A DNA stretch of 64,000 bases from Cladocopium goreaui (taxonomy: Eukaryota > Sar > Dinophyceae > Suessiales > Symbiodiniaceae). Made by a program: the position numbers and the translations under genes. The notes under the pieces are model-generated. The model had not been told where the DNA came from, ran no database searches, and saw only the letters and a program-made list of their open reading frames with translations. The first letter of the stretch is position 1. The number at the start of each line of letters is the position of its first letter. Below are positions 11,566 through 23,235 of the stretch, in pieces. Where the stretch lies: the NCBI GenBank assembly GCA_947184155.2, contig CAMXCT020000843.1:140754-204753 (forward strand), written 5' to 3'.

Positions 11566-13069
11566 GGGTTTTTTTTTATGGCCCAATGGCCCAAACTTCC
11601 ACCCCCAAATTCCGGGGAGTGCCGAGTGTCAACCCACAGGGTGGCAGACGGAGTTCCGATCCCTCAGGGGGAACCACCTGGTAAAGATGTGCATTGAGGG
11701 ATGTGAAAAAGGCTTGTGAACAAGGCTTGAAGATCCCAAACTTGCACTTTTTTCCGGCATTTCGAGGCATTTCGATGCTTGACATTCAAGGTATTCAAGG
11801 TTTAACGCTTCAAAATTTCACTTTGAAAAAGGTTAGGCTTCCACGTTTCATTTCTAAATGTTCAAGGTGCAAGGCTTGAAGCTTCAAAATTTGAATGTTT
11901 AAGGATTGAATGATTGACGCTTCGATGGTGAAGGTTGAAGATTGTTGAAGGTTTTGAAGGGACACCTGTGTGTATATATATATACTAATTATATACAGTA
12001 TACATATTATTATGTATTTGCATACATGCATTATATTGGCCACACTTTGTGATGTGCATCAAATAGGGGACGAATGAGGGGGGATTTGATCGGGCGTCTG
12101 CGAATCGCACAATGAAACAATCGGCGTACAGTAATGTGGCAACAACAAAGATTGCCAAACGTTTTTTTTTGGTTGCCTAACACTATAGACTATAGTATAT
12201 CACTGATATATCCACGATATAATGGAATATCCATATACTTTAGTATATCACTATATTTCATATTTTTAAAGACCAAATCCAGAACTATAAACAAAAATGG
12301 TGCCTACACCTCGGAAGGCTAAACCTGCGAATCAAAAGTGAGGAAGTCAATGGAAAAAACATCATTGGTTATTTCCAAGGCGAGCAGCTCCAAATTGTAC
12401 TGATTAAAGGGTTAGATTATACTGGATTATATTTTTGTTGAAAACCACAAAGAAAATAGTATCTTTTCGTTTACCATACATGAATCAGCTGCTATGCAAC
12501 TATCTTCAAACAAATGAAACTATATGATATGATCTTATATTGTATCAAATTCGATTACGCTATCTTACATTGTACTAGATTCATGTATATTATCTAAGAA
12601 CTAAGTTATATTACATTATGCCAAATTAGACAATTACATAAATTCTACTCATAAATAAACAAATGAATAAATAAATTAATAAGCATACAGATATATATAT
12701 ATATATAACATGACTATTATCAATATTGCCATGATCAGTATCACTATTATCAATTTCATGATTTTCGTTATCATTATTGTCGTTATCAACTATTTCATCA
12801 AACATATTCTATGAGATTGGGCTATACCTGCATCCTCGAAAGAGCGCACAAAAATGCTCATTTGAACAATTTATGCTTTTGGGGCCGTTTTTCCTCGTTG
12901 TGCCGCCAATGGCAAGATTTCCACTTTGTCCGTTTTACAACCACAATTCTGAGCGAAATTTCTCGGGAAATGAATGTAAATGCTTCTGTCAGGACAGAAA
13001 TGCGTCAACATGTGCATAAATCCAAGCTAAAAATGAAGCAGAAAAGTCGTGCCAATTGGAAGGTCCAGG
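11566..13069. other. Non-coding stretch with TA tracts
   Basis: (TA)n tracts occur near 11970-12004 and 12689-12710, and a run of AAGGTT..CAAGG repeats lies at about 11780-11960. No gene is supported. Confidence 0.45.
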
Positions 13070-13260
13070 TTAGCAACAGAAGTTTGGGTGCTAAACTTCC
13101 GTGGTACAAAGCCGGGGAGGTGGTGGAGACAGACGGTCTCGTTCCTGATCGGATTGACCCCGCGGAAGTGACGTTGGGTTTCCCAGTGCTTGGTGCTTTG
13201 CAAATCGCAGGTGGCTGCGCAAAGGTTGCGGTGATGAGTTTTGATGATTGTTGTCGTTAA
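13070..13260 (+). CDS. Candidate exon, unknown protein
   Basis: The frame reaching a stop at 13258-13260 includes WYKAGEVVETDGLV and LGALQIAGGCAKVAVMSFDD, whose composition looks like real protein rather than translated non-coding DNA. I do not recognise a family. The 5' limit is unknown and no neighbouring exon was identified. It could equally be a chance open frame. Confidence 0.2.
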
Positions 13261-13672
13261 AATAGGCGTTTCTGTTTCCATTTTCCTTTTAGATCTCTTT
13301 CTTAAAAGCTTCAAATCGTACTTCGGTTCTGGGCTTTGGTGCTGAGATCCATCCGGTTTTGGAAGAAGTTTTGGGCCAGAGAAAAGCTGAACTGAGAAAG
13401 GCCGACAAGAATTGAGGCTGAGAAGAGCTGATAAGAGCTGATAATAGCTTGGAAGACAAGAGATGAGATAAGATGAACTGAGGATTGTGAAAGGATCCCT
13501 CTTGCTAATCAAAATCAGTGACGTCACGTTGATCACGAAGGATGAAAATATGTCGTCAGAGATTGGGAGATTTGGAGATGAGCAAAGTGGAGCATTTGTC
13601 CAAGGACGAAAGTGGAGATGGGGGGTGACCAATATGTTTACATATAGAGATAGAATTTTGCAAATCGATGCA

Positions 13673-13832
13673 AGTATATATATATATCCACATTTAAATG
13701 TTATATATTGTTATATATATATAACTAAATATTCCATGTATATATATATTCCATGTATCTCAATAGGTAGTATACTATATATATAAATATCTAAATAGCT
13801 AGTATACATGTATATATATATAAATATTCTGT
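13673..13832. repeat. Interrupted (TA)n microsatellite cluster
   Basis: Several TATATATA blocks are separated by short unique words (CCACATTTAAATG, CCATGTA). The segment precedes the kinase-like exon candidate on the minus strand. Confidence 0.7.
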
Positions 13833-13840
13833 ATCTTGCC

Positions 13841-13945
13841 TTGATCCAAGGCGCCCCCCAGCTGCAAATCTCCTTCCCCGCCAACAGGGCTACACCCAGC
13901 AGTCCCAGTGCAAACACGTCCTGGACATCGGGGGTTGAGACAATT
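13841..13945 (-). CDS. Candidate exon, protein-kinase-like fragment
   Basis: The minus strand encodes the stretch DVQDVFALGLLGVALLAGKE. This resembles subdomain IX of protein kinases, where a D-x-[WFY]-[AS]-L-G motif precedes a hydrophobic helix. The segment is only about 35 codons long with no adjoining kinase exon in view, so it may be an isolated exon, a pseudogene scrap or coincidence. No start, stop or catalytic residue is visible. Confidence 0.25.
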
Positions 13946-14394
13946 TCAGGGAAAATCACCATCGATTTTCTATAGTCATGGGGACCAAAATGATCGGTTT
14001 ATCATGAACAATACTACACAATACTACTAAAATGGATGATAACTTGGGGGTGCATGACTATGGAAAGCCCCATACCCCCATGACGACATGGGATTCTGAG
14101 GGGTGATTTTGAATGAGAATGTCATCAATCGGATTTTCGTTAAAATCATCGTGTTATTGCGGTTCATGTTATAAATGGTGATTGAATTGAAATTGAGGGT
14201 TAGTTCCCATGGTGATTGGAATTTAAGCAACAAACATGGAATCAAAACACGTCATTTATTGGGTAGAACGGTATAACTCTATAAACTGTCTTCTTAAATC
14301 GTGTTTTTCCCCAACAGCAGAATGCTTTGGGGTCTCAGCCCACATAGCCTTCGGGGTGCTCCGGGGCACTGCTCGACCCTGCCGCCTCGTTTCG

Positions 14395-15892
14395 CCGGTT
14401 CCGGGAACCAGGGTTCCGAGAACCGGTTCCGGGAACCAGGGTTCGGGGCAAGGTTCCGGGAACCCAGGGTTCCGGGAACCAGGGTTCGGGGCAAGGTTCC
14501 AGGAACCCAAGGTTCCGCAAACCAGACTTTCAAGCAAGGTTCTGGGAACAATGGGTTCTGGCTACCTTTTGGGTTCCGGGACGTCAAGGTTCCGGGAAGG
14601 TTCCGGGCACACTTGGCTTTCGACAAGGTTCCGGGAACCTTACCATGGTTTCGAGCAGCCAGAGCCTGGATTGTGCCAAAGTTCTGGAATCACCGGAACA
14701 CCAATTTTGAGACATCCTGCAAACCCAGAGTTTGGGGAACCAGGATTCTGGCAAGGTTCCAGCAACACTGGGTTCCGACAAGGTTCCGAGAACCACCACA
14801 GATGCGGACCCACAGTTTGGATATACTTCCTGGATTATGCCACAGGTTCCGGACAGGGACAAGGTCAGAGTTCTGGCAAGGTTCCGAGGTTCCGGAAACA
14901 ACCCAGGGGTCGGATATACGCCGTGGGTTGTACCAAGGTTCATGCTACGGACAGGGTCCCAGAAAACCAATTTGCAAGGAAACCAAGGTTCCAGGACCAA
15001 AAGGGCCCGGTCAACGAGCAATCGCTGACAGGGGGGGGGACAGCGTGACAATAAATCAGCGCGTCTCGGTTCCGGAAACCCAGGGTTCCAATATACGCTG
15101 TGGGTTGCGCCAAGGTTCCGGAAACGAGGGTTCCAGGAAGACAAGGTTCCAGGGACACAAGGTTCCAGGAACACAAGGGATTCCGGAAATCCCCCAGCCA
15201 ATCTTGGGTGCTTTGTGGCCCCTCACTGAATTCCGAATTCATGTTCGTTTGCTCAGTGGGCGCACAGCGTCGGTCGACTGACCTGTTCTGATGTTGCTGT
15301 AAAATCTTCTGTTTGAACTGTTCCGATGTCGCATCTACCAAAGCACATGCCACATCAAGCAATTAAGTTCGATGCCTTGGAACACCTAAATATTGGCAGC
15401 AAACCTGTGTGAGGCTTCTCGAAGCCAGGTAGATGATTTTTTGAAGCTAAGTGACCAAACAGCAACACACAATGAAACTTCAGACACAGTTGTGACACAA
15501 CAACCAAGTATTGACATGAAACTAATTCTGGAATCATGATGGACAATTTGGCCAAAACCAACTGTTTCACCAATCACTTGCGCAAACTGACCGATGTTGT
15601 CCAAGCACGACAAGATAATCCCAAACCAATACACACACACACACAATTTTGTAAACACTTAATGACACACCGTGGTCTGCAAATACTGCCATTCGTTTGT
15701 AACCAAATGTATGTAAATTCAACTATGCGCGCTTTCTTAAAGAACATGTCTCATCCTGCCTTTGGTCCAAAAGGGGAGGGGGCAAGGCGGGCAAAAAATC
15801 GCCGAAGAGACTTAGGCTATGGAATCCTGTTCCTGCCATCATTAATCCGTCTTGGGTTGCAAAGTTGGACCACTGTTTGAAACCAACCGCTG
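14395..15892 (+). repeat. Large tandem duplication, unit 1 (GGTTCC-rich)
   Basis: The left ~800 bp is packed with GGTTCCGGGAACC-type motifs. The right ~500 bp is ordinary sequence containing a (CA)n tract and ends GAAACCAACCGCTG. The whole unit recurs immediately afterwards. Long open frames on both strands across the motif-rich part come from the motif's lack of stops, not from genes. A G-run lies near 15,031. Confidence 0.8.
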
Positions 15893-17380
15893 CCGGTTCC
15901 GGGAACCAGGGTTCCGGGCAAGGTTCCGGAACTCAGGGTTCCGGGAACCAGGGTTCGGGGCAAGGTTCCAGGTTCCGCAAACCAGACTTTCAAGCAAGGT
16001 TCTGGGAACAATGGGTTCTGGCTACCTTTTGGGTTCCGGGACGTCAAGGTTCCGGGATCCCCAGGTTCTCGGCGCCAGGAAGGTTCCGGGCACACTTGGC
16101 TTTCGACAAGGTTCCGGGAACCTTACCATGGTTTCGAGCGGTTCTGGAATCACCGGAACACCAATTTTGAAACATCCTGGAAACCCAGAGTTTGGGGAAC
16201 GAGGGTTTCGGCAAGGTTCCAGCAACACTGGGTTCCGACAAGGTTCCGAGAACCACCGCGGATGCGGACCCACAGTTTGGATATACTTCCTGGATTATGC
16301 CACAGGTTCCGGACAGGGACAAGGTTGCGGAACAACAATTTTCAAGAAGCCCAGCCCAGGTTCCAGAGAACCAGGGTTCTGGCAAGGTTCCGAGGTTCCG
16401 GAAACAACCCAGGGGTCGGATATACGCCGTGGGTTGTACCAAGGTTCATGCTACGGACAGGGTCCCAGAAAACCAATTTTCAAGGAAACCAAGGTTCCAG
16501 GACCATATAGGCCCTGTCAACGAGCAATCGCTGACAGGGGGGGGCACAGCGTGACAATAAATCAGCGCGTCTCGGTTCCGCAAACCCAGGGTTCCAATAT
16601 ACGCTGTGGGTTGTGCCAAGGTTCCGGAAACGAGGGTTCCAGGAAGACAAGGTTCCAGGAACACAAGGGATTCCGGAAATCCCCCAGCCAATCTTGGGTG
16701 CTTTGTGGCGGGTTCCGCACATGCCGATTCATGTTCGTTTGCTCAGTGGACGCACAGCGTCGGTCGACTGACCTGTTCTGATGTTGCTGTAAAATCTTCT
16801 GTTTGAACTGTTCCGATGTCGCATCTACCAAAGCACATGCCACATCAAGCAATTAAGTTCGATGCCTTGGAACACCTAAATATTGGCAGCAAACCTGTGT
16901 GAGGCTTCTCGAAGCCAGGTAGATGATTTTTTAAAGCTAAGTGACCAAACAGCAACACACAATGAAACTTCAGACACAGTTATGACACAACAACCAAGTA
17001 TTGACATGAAACTAATTCTGGAATCATGATGGACAATTTGGCCAAAACCAACTGTTTCACCAATCACTTGCGCAAACTGACCGACGTTGTCCAAGCACGA
17101 CAAGATAATCCCAAACCAACACACACACACACAATTTTGTAAACACTTAATGACACACCGTGGTCTGCAAATACTGCCATTCGTTTGTAACCAAATGTAT
17201 GTAAATTCAACTATGCGCGCTTTCTTAAAGAACATGTCTCATCTTGCCTTTGGTCCAAAAGGGGACGGGGCAGGGCGGGCAAAAAATCGCCGAAGAGACT
17301 TAGGCTATGGAATCCTGTTCCTGCCATCATTAATCCGTCTTGGGTTGCAAAGTTGGACCACTGTTTGAAACCAACCGCTG
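15893..17380 (+). repeat. Large tandem duplication, unit 2
   Basis: Starts at CCGGTTCCGGGAACCAGG directly after unit 1 and ends at the same GAAACCAACCGCTG. The ~500 bp right part is almost identical to unit 1. The motif-rich left part differs by several block insertions and deletions, including a GCGGAACAACAATTTTCAAG segment and a different start. Confidence 0.8.
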
Positions 17381-17934
17381 TTGGGGATCTACGTCGGCTT
17401 ATGTTTGCTTGTGTGTGTGGAACATCTGTACAGATGAAAAACCTCCTTTGGATCTCTGGTGTTCTATTGATTAATCTGCAGGGGGACCATCCATGTACTG
17501 TGTGCGATGGTCCAACGAAGCGGCCACAGTACACGGCTCATCACCGTGACGTGCCTGCCTATTGATGTTTTATTCTGAAAATGGCGAGGGGCTAAGCCGA
17601 GAACCCCAGCAATGGATTTTGAATTTTACACGGTTGTCGCAATCTGAACTTATTTTCGACGTTATTTCCTACTTGGTTCATGTGGTATTCTTCGAGATGG
17701 CGAAGGGCTAAGCCGAGAACCCTGACATGGCCATTTATTTGACGTTTTGGATTATGGTTTTGTCTACGTTCAACGTTTTCGGAAGACCATCTATTTATTC
17801 GCGATTTTCATCGAAGAGATCTACTCTAGGTCCATGTTGCTAGTCTGATTTGCACGTTAAAGGGCTCAGTCCTGATGGATCTCCTAAAAGGATCTAAAAG
17901 ATCCAATTTTGTCTAGTGTGTGTTTGTTTGTTTT
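17381..17934. other. Non-coding stretch
   Basis: A ~30 bp phrase (ATGGCGA(G/A)GGGCTAAGCCGAG) occurs twice, at about 17,580 and 17,697. No gene was identified. Confidence 0.4.
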
Positions 17935-18055
17935 TATGTTTGTGTGCTTGCTTGCTTGCTTGCTTGGTTGCTTGCTTGCTTGCTTGCTTGGTTGGTTGTT
18001 TGTTTGTTTGTTTGTTTGTTTGTTTGCTGGTTTGTTGTTGTTGCTGTAGCTGTAG
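17935..18055 (+). repeat. (GCTT)n / (GTTT)n microsatellite
   Basis: Runs of GCTTGCTTGCTTGG followed by TTTGTTTGTTTG. The translated frames are simple K/Q/T or V/C/L repeats and are not genes. Confidence 0.85.
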
Positions 18056-18074
18056 TGCAGTGTAGTGTGGCGCG

Positions 18075-18455
18075 TTTGTGGCGTGTTTTTCACATTTGAC
18101 TTCGAAATGTGCTTCGCGCCACAACGGCATGCACTTTTTCGACATCTCAACGTCCAAAGCTGGCCCGAACGTGGTGTGCATTTTGACATCAAAATGTGCT
18201 TCACGCCACAACGGCGTACACTTTTTGAACATCTCAACTTCGAAAAGTGCTCCGAACCCGGCAGTGTTTGACAGTTTTGACTTCGAAATGCGCTTCGCGA
18301 CACAACAACGTGCACTTCTTCAACAGCTCAACTTCTACAAGTTCTCCCGAGCTGAGGTGTTCTGTGCATTTTGAGTTGCAAATGTGCTTCGCGCCACCAT
18401 GCCGTGCACTTTTTTCAACAGCTGCCTAAAAGTGCTCCGGACGTGAAGTGTTTTT
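18075..18455 (+). repeat. ~88 bp tandem repeat, four units
   Basis: Each unit contains TTTGACTTCGAAATGTGCTTC, then GCGCCACAACGG, CACTTTTT and AACATCTCAACTTC with variations. A fifth, partial and inverted-context copy lies at about 20,445-20,600 (GACTTCCAAATCTGCTTCGC). Together they bracket the 98 bp satellite. Confidence 0.75.
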
Positions 18456-18519
18456 AACCCAAACAGCTCTTGAGCTGTTCTCAATTCTTGCTAGAAATGG
18501 CCTTTGTTCTCTCATGATT

Positions 18520-20305
18520 TGCTGCCCCCTCCTGGTTCCGGCTGGGGTTCCGGTGCTTGTCTCCCTTCTTCTCTCTTCTTTCTTTCCTCAGGAAAGGGGT
18601 TCTGTTCCATCATGATTTGCTGGTTCCTCCTGGTTCCGGCTGGGGTTCCGGTGCTTGTCTCCCTTCTTCTCTCTTCTTTCTTTCCTCAGGAAGGGGGTTC
18701 TGTTCCATCATGATTTGCTGGTTCCTCTTGGTTCCGGCTGGGGTTCCGGTGCTTGTCTCCCTTCTTCTCTCTTCTTTCTTTCCTGAGGAAAGGGGTTCTG
18801 TTCCATCATGGTTTGCTGGTTCCTCTCGGTTCCGGCTGCGGTTCCGGTGCTTGTCTCCCTTCTTCTCTCTTCTTTCTTTCCTCAGGAAAGGGGTTCTGTT
18901 CCATCATGATTTGCTGGTTCCTCCTGGTTCCGGCTGGGGTTCCGGTGCTTGTCTCCCTTCTTCTCCCTTCTTTCCTCAGGAAAGGGGTTCTGTTCCATCA
19001 TGATTTGCTAGTTCCTCTTGGTTCCAGCTGGGGTTCCGGTGCTTGTCTCCCTTCTTCTCTCTTCTTTGGTTCCGGCGCTTGTCTCCCTTCTTCTCTCTTC
19101 TTGGTTCTGTTCCATCATGATTTGCTGGTTCCTCTTGGTTCCGGCTGGGGTTCCGGTGCTTGTCTCCCCTTCTTCTCTTGTCTCCCTTCTTCTCTCTTCC
19201 TTCTTTCCTCAGGAAAGGGGTTCTGTTCCATCATGATTTGCTGGTTCCTCCTGGTTCCGGCTCGGGTTCCGGTGCTTGTCTCCCTTCTTCTCTCTTCTTT
19301 GGTTCCGGTGCTTGTCTCCCTTCTTCTCTCTTCTTTCTTTCCTCAGGAATCAGGGGTTCCTGGTTCCATCCTGATTTGCTGGTTCCTCCTGGTTCCGGCT
19401 GGGGTTCCGGTGCTTGTCTCCCTTCTTGTCTCTTCTTTCTTTCCTCAGGAAAGGGGTTCTGTTCCATCATGATTTGCTGGTTCCTCCTGGTTCCGGCTGG
19501 GGTTCCTGTGCTTGTCTCCCTTCTCTCTTCTTTCTTTCCTCAGGAAAGGGGTACTGTTCATCATGATTCGCTGATTCGCTGGTTCCTCTTGGTTCCGGCT
19601 GGGGTTCCGGTGCTTGTCTCCCTTATTCTCTCTTCTTTGGTTCCGGTGCTTGTCTCCCTTCTTCTCTCTTCTTTCTTTCCTCAGGAACGGGGTTCTGTTC
19701 CATCATGATTTGCTGGTTCCTCCTGGTTCCGGCTGGGGTTCCGGTGCTTGTCTCCCTTCTTCTCTCTTCTTTGGTTCCGGTGCTTGTCTCCCTTCTTCTC
19801 TCTTCTTGGTTCTGTTCCATCATGATTTGCTGGTTCCTCTTGGTTCCGGCTGGGGTTCCAGTGCTTGTCTCCTCTTCTTCTCTTGTCTCCCTTCTTCTCT
19901 CTTCCTTCTTTCCTCAGGAAAGGGGTTCTGTTCCATCATGATTTGCTGGTTCCTCCTGGTTCCGGCTCGGGTTCTGGTGCTTGTCTCCCTTCTTCTCTCT
20001 TCTTTCTTTCCTCAGGAAAGGGGTTTTGTTTCATCATGGATTTCCTGGTTCCTCTTGGTTCTGGCGGGAGTTCCGGTGCTTGTCTCCCTTCTTCTCTCTT
20101 CTTTCTTTTCTCAGGAAAAGGGCTCTGTTCCATCATGGATTTCCTGGTTCCTCCTGCTTCGGTCTGGGGTTCCGGTGCTTGTCTCCCTTCTTCTCCCTTC
20201 TTTCCTCAGGAAAGGGGTTCTGTTCCATCATGATTTGCTGGTTCCTCTTGGTTCCAGCTGGGGTTCCGGTGCTTGTCTCCCTTCTTCTCTCTTTTTGGAT
20301 TGCCT
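18520..20305 (+). repeat. ~98 bp satellite, about 20 copies
   Basis: The unit reads approximately TTGCTGGTTCCTCCTGGTTC, CGGCTGGGGTTCCGGTGCTTG, TCTCCCTTCTTCTCTCTTC, TTTCTTTCCTCAGGAAAGGGG, TTCTGTTCCATCATGA. Spacing between GCTTGTCTCCC words is mostly about 98 bp, with shortened units near 19.08, 19.31, 19.65 and 19.78 kb. The pyrimidine run plus CAG in each unit looks like a splice acceptor. Open frames across it are a by-product of stop-free units. Confidence 0.85.
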
Positions 20306-20758
20306 CGTATTTGTACGGTTGAAGTAATGAAGGAGCAAAACAGAAGACAGGAGTCTGCCAGACAGTTCCATGAATTTTGAATTGCACATGACCTTGGTGG
20401 AAACATGCGTTGTTGCTGTTTGGGGTCTCGGCTGGTGTAATTTGTTTTTTGACTTCCAAATCTGCTTCGCGCCACAAGTGCGTGCAATTTTTGATTTCTC
20501 ATCTGGCCAGATGGTCTCGCACCCGCCGCTTTAGCGAGCCTACTTTTCGACCCTCCGAAGCCTCAAAACATTGGAAAAACACAGTGTTTCGCCGATTTCG
20601 CAACTTTTATACCTTTTCACGCGCCTGCATCTTCTTTCTTCTGATTCTTTCTCTTCTCTGATCTTCTTTCTGCTTCCCTTTTCTTCTCTGACTCTTCCCA
20701 CCTCTGCCTTTTCATCTGTGCATATTGTCGGAAGTTTGACTTCTAAACTTCTTTCGGC
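20306..20758. other. Non-coding stretch
   Basis: Contains the partial copy of the 88 bp repeat and a pyrimidine-rich run (about 20,630-20,715) just ahead of the duplicated block. No exon was identified. Confidence 0.4.
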
Positions 20759-22143
20759 GATGTGAAACTGAGCTGCTGCGACTGTCAGGCTGGACCGACA
20801 GCAGCCATTGGCCCGCTGGCTCTCTCATGTACGAGCTGGGATCATTGCTTTGTGACTGGATTGCTTTCTTTCCCTCTTTACAACGGCTTGGAATCAAGGA
20901 GGGGTCCCGTCAGACTTTTGTGAGAGTATATCCTCTGTAGGACCAGGATGATTTGCTGTTCCGGCGGTTGCTAAGGTATTGACGACGCAGCGAAACTCCC
21001 AAACCATTTTGTCACTGACATTGAATCTTGCCTGGGCAGTGGCTTTGCAGTGGCTGTGCAGTGGCTGTCAAGTGTTCGGCTGCTGTTGCTTTGGTTGCTT
21101 GTGGTTGCTTGTGATAGTGATTGCTTCCAATTAGTTGCTTCTGGTTGCTTCTGGTTTGTTGTGGTTGCTTGTGATTGTTTTTTCCTGTGAAAATTTCACA
21201 TGGCAACATGGCAAGACAAGAAACAATTTTCCCTTAACATTCACTGCCTCAACAGTTTGGCCAAAGGAGAAGATTGTTCAAGACTGTGTTTTGCTATGTC
21301 CCGATGGCGTGGCTGATGCCCTTCCAGGTTTCGCAGGGTTCCAAAAGGATTTTTTTGGTGCTGTGTTTTGTGGGTTTCGACATTTAAAATGTGCTGGACA
21401 CTGAACGCGCATGGAAAACTAGTAATAACAGTTTGGCAGGAATTAGCAATTGAGTGAGATGAAAGAGTGGTTGAGTTGTCGATCTTCGAGTCAGTTGAGT
21501 GTCTTGACAGGCGAAGTTCTCCACGACGCTGGCCAGAATCCCATCGTTGCTTCTTCCATTGGCAAGTCGCAACACACCCAGGTTTCGAAGGTGCCATGAG
21601 AACGTGAGCACATCAAGTGAGCGGCAAGCAGCAATGAATTTCCAGAGAACCAAATTATCTCAGTAATCTGCCCACTTCTTGCACGCAGGCCTCCGTAGAG
21701 GATTTTCCGCTGATGAAACAGCAGCAGTCGCCACGGTGGTGTTCGAAACTGGACGCATTTGTGGACATTGTTCAGGTCAAGTGCTGAGTTCGTCAGCGTC
21801 CAAAGAGGGCTATGGCTATATATGGTTTAGTGCCACCTACTGTACGTTTTTTCTCTGGAAAAGCAGGGAGTTCTGAATTTGTTTGTCTCAGGTAGGGAAG
21901 GACAAAGATGCGTTCTTCGTTTGCGTGCGGACAAGGACCGCCACGCTTCCAAAATGAAAGCGAGATGAAAAAACATCTAAACATACCAAACCTGCTGTTG
22001 CTCAATTGTTTGGTTGCTCGGTTTGTGTGTCTGACTTGACCAGGACACCAAATTCAAAGCCTGTCTTGGACTTCTTGGTTCAACTGCGTCTTGAATACCT
22101 CAGAAGCTTTGGCCGTGCAGTGGACTTCAACTGTACCTGTCAT
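20759..22143 (+). repeat. 1.38 kb duplicated block, copy 1 (5' part of paralog 1)
   Basis: From GATGTGAA to CTGTACCTGTCAT this block matches 38,611-39,993 at roughly 95-98% by eye, non-coding parts included. Copy 1 has an extra ~27 bp near 21,830-21,857 (CCACCTACTGTACG..) and lacks AGAGGCAAAA near 21,385. No terminal repeats or target duplications were found at its edges. Frames inside are short, and the best protein-like stretch is the ETAAVATVVFETGR region at 21,718 onward, shared with copy 2. Confidence 0.7.
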
Positions 22144-22683
22144 CCCTCAGCGGCTTCTCTTTGAAGTCAGATTTTGCCTTTGGGGGGACACAACATGGAT
22201 TTTGCGAAGTTAGTATTGAAGGTTTGTGATTTTTGTTCTTCTTGTAGATTTCTGAACATATGCCCTTGTGGCTTGGACGCATTTCACAATACATGAAGGC
22301 TTTGTGGTTGAGCGCTTGGACATTTTCGTATCCGTCGCCGCTCACAGTATTTATGGCCTCAAGGGCAACAGAGAAAGCGCATGCATTTGGGCAGTTTGTG
22401 CATCATATAGCGCGCTTCGTCCCATGGTGTGCACAGAGCGCAAAGCAGCACATCTCGCCATTTCTTTCGCTTGTGCCATGTGACCCGGTGACCATGAGGA
22501 TTTTGCCTGGATATTTGAACTGACGCCTTGAACACGAACGTGTGAAGCGTAGACACAGAATCGATGGCGATGCCTAGGCCACGGCGAAGCAGACGTGCTG
22601 CTTCCGCACTTTTCGGTTCATTCAGTGTGCATATTGATATTGATAGTATTTGATCTTCTGTATTTAAAAAAATATATATCTGA

Positions 22684-22845
22684 GGTCAGCGGGGAATACT
22701 ATTTGAACCTGGCGCCGGTGGCACGCATGCAAAGGATTAAGGTGCCTCACGGCCAGGGCTGTTTAGGCTCGGGGACTCAGTGTGGAACTGTGGCACTTTC
22801 CAACTGTGAAGATCAGCTCCTAATGATGCTCAAACCGTTCAACAC
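22684..22845 (+). CDS. Paralog 1, exon with GEYY motif
   Basis: Preceded by CTGAG and followed by a canonical GTAAGT donor at 22,846. It encodes EVSGEYYLNLAPVA, then IKVPHGQGCLGSG, and ends MMLKPFN. The second locus has the equivalent EVTGEYYVNLAPVA..IKVPVGEGCLGS at about 45,632, about 70% identical at the DNA level, which supports a real exon under constraint. I do not recognise the family. Downstream exons of the same gene are at 23,050, 23,236 and 23,412. Confidence 0.5.
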
Positions 22846-23045
22846 GTAAGTGAACAGATGTCAAAAACTGTCAACGTTAAGATTCAAACATGACACTGTC
22901 TATGTGTTGAAACCTTCGTTTGTTGTCTTTGCATATTTTCGCCAGTCTTCGGGCGGGAAGGCAAAATTTGAAAGGGATTGTAGAAGGAGACCTGGACGGA
23001 AGACCGCACGGGATCCTTCCAATTCAATCTATGATTTCTGCCTTG

Positions 23046-23150
23046 TTTTGAGGTTTGGACTTTGATTTTCTGAATCCAGATCTTGGAGAGAAAGTGACAA
23101 ATCTCGGTCTTCCAGTGGCTTTCGTTGATTCTTCACATGGCAAAGGAGCA
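23046..23150 (+). CDS. Paralog 1, exon with LNPDL..VDSS motif
   Basis: Encodes DFDFLNPDLGEKVTNLGLPV followed by AFVDSSHGKGA. The second locus at 46,108-46,211 has DFDYLNPEL and GLPVATVDSSQGKG in the same order. The VDSSQGK word recalls motif V of superfamily 1 helicases (UPF1-like VDSFQG), but with no other helicase motif in view this is only a hint. The exon limits are approximate. Confidence 0.4.
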
Positions 23151-23235
23151 AATTCCTGAGAGCAGCAGTTTCCAAGGCATATATCATTGGCGCAAGCCGG
23201 ACCAGTATTTGTTACAACAGTGTAGTGGGACGTAG

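Noticed and set aside
13027-13632. 201-codon minus-strand frame
   Set aside because: Composition is Ser/Leu/His-rich without domains, and the overlapping plus strand has a more protein-like segment.
14236-15281. Long plus-strand open frames of 270-326 codons
   Set aside because: They are translations of the GGTTCC-type repeat in three frames, with open frames on the other strand too. The unit simply lacks stops.
18075-18455. Repeat array considered as a CRISPR-like array
   Set aside because: Units of about 88 bp have no short repeat-unique spacer alternation, there are no cas genes, and the context is eukaryotic.
18557-20327. Several 120-239 codon frames rich in Leu, Ser and Phe
   Set aside because: They lie wholly in the 98 bp satellite and are open in more than one frame, with no conserved start or domain.
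23046-23150. UPF1-like helicase identity for the paralog pair
   Set aside because: Only one weak motif (VDSS-x-GK) supports it. Walker A, DExx and the arginine-finger motifs are not seen in either locus.
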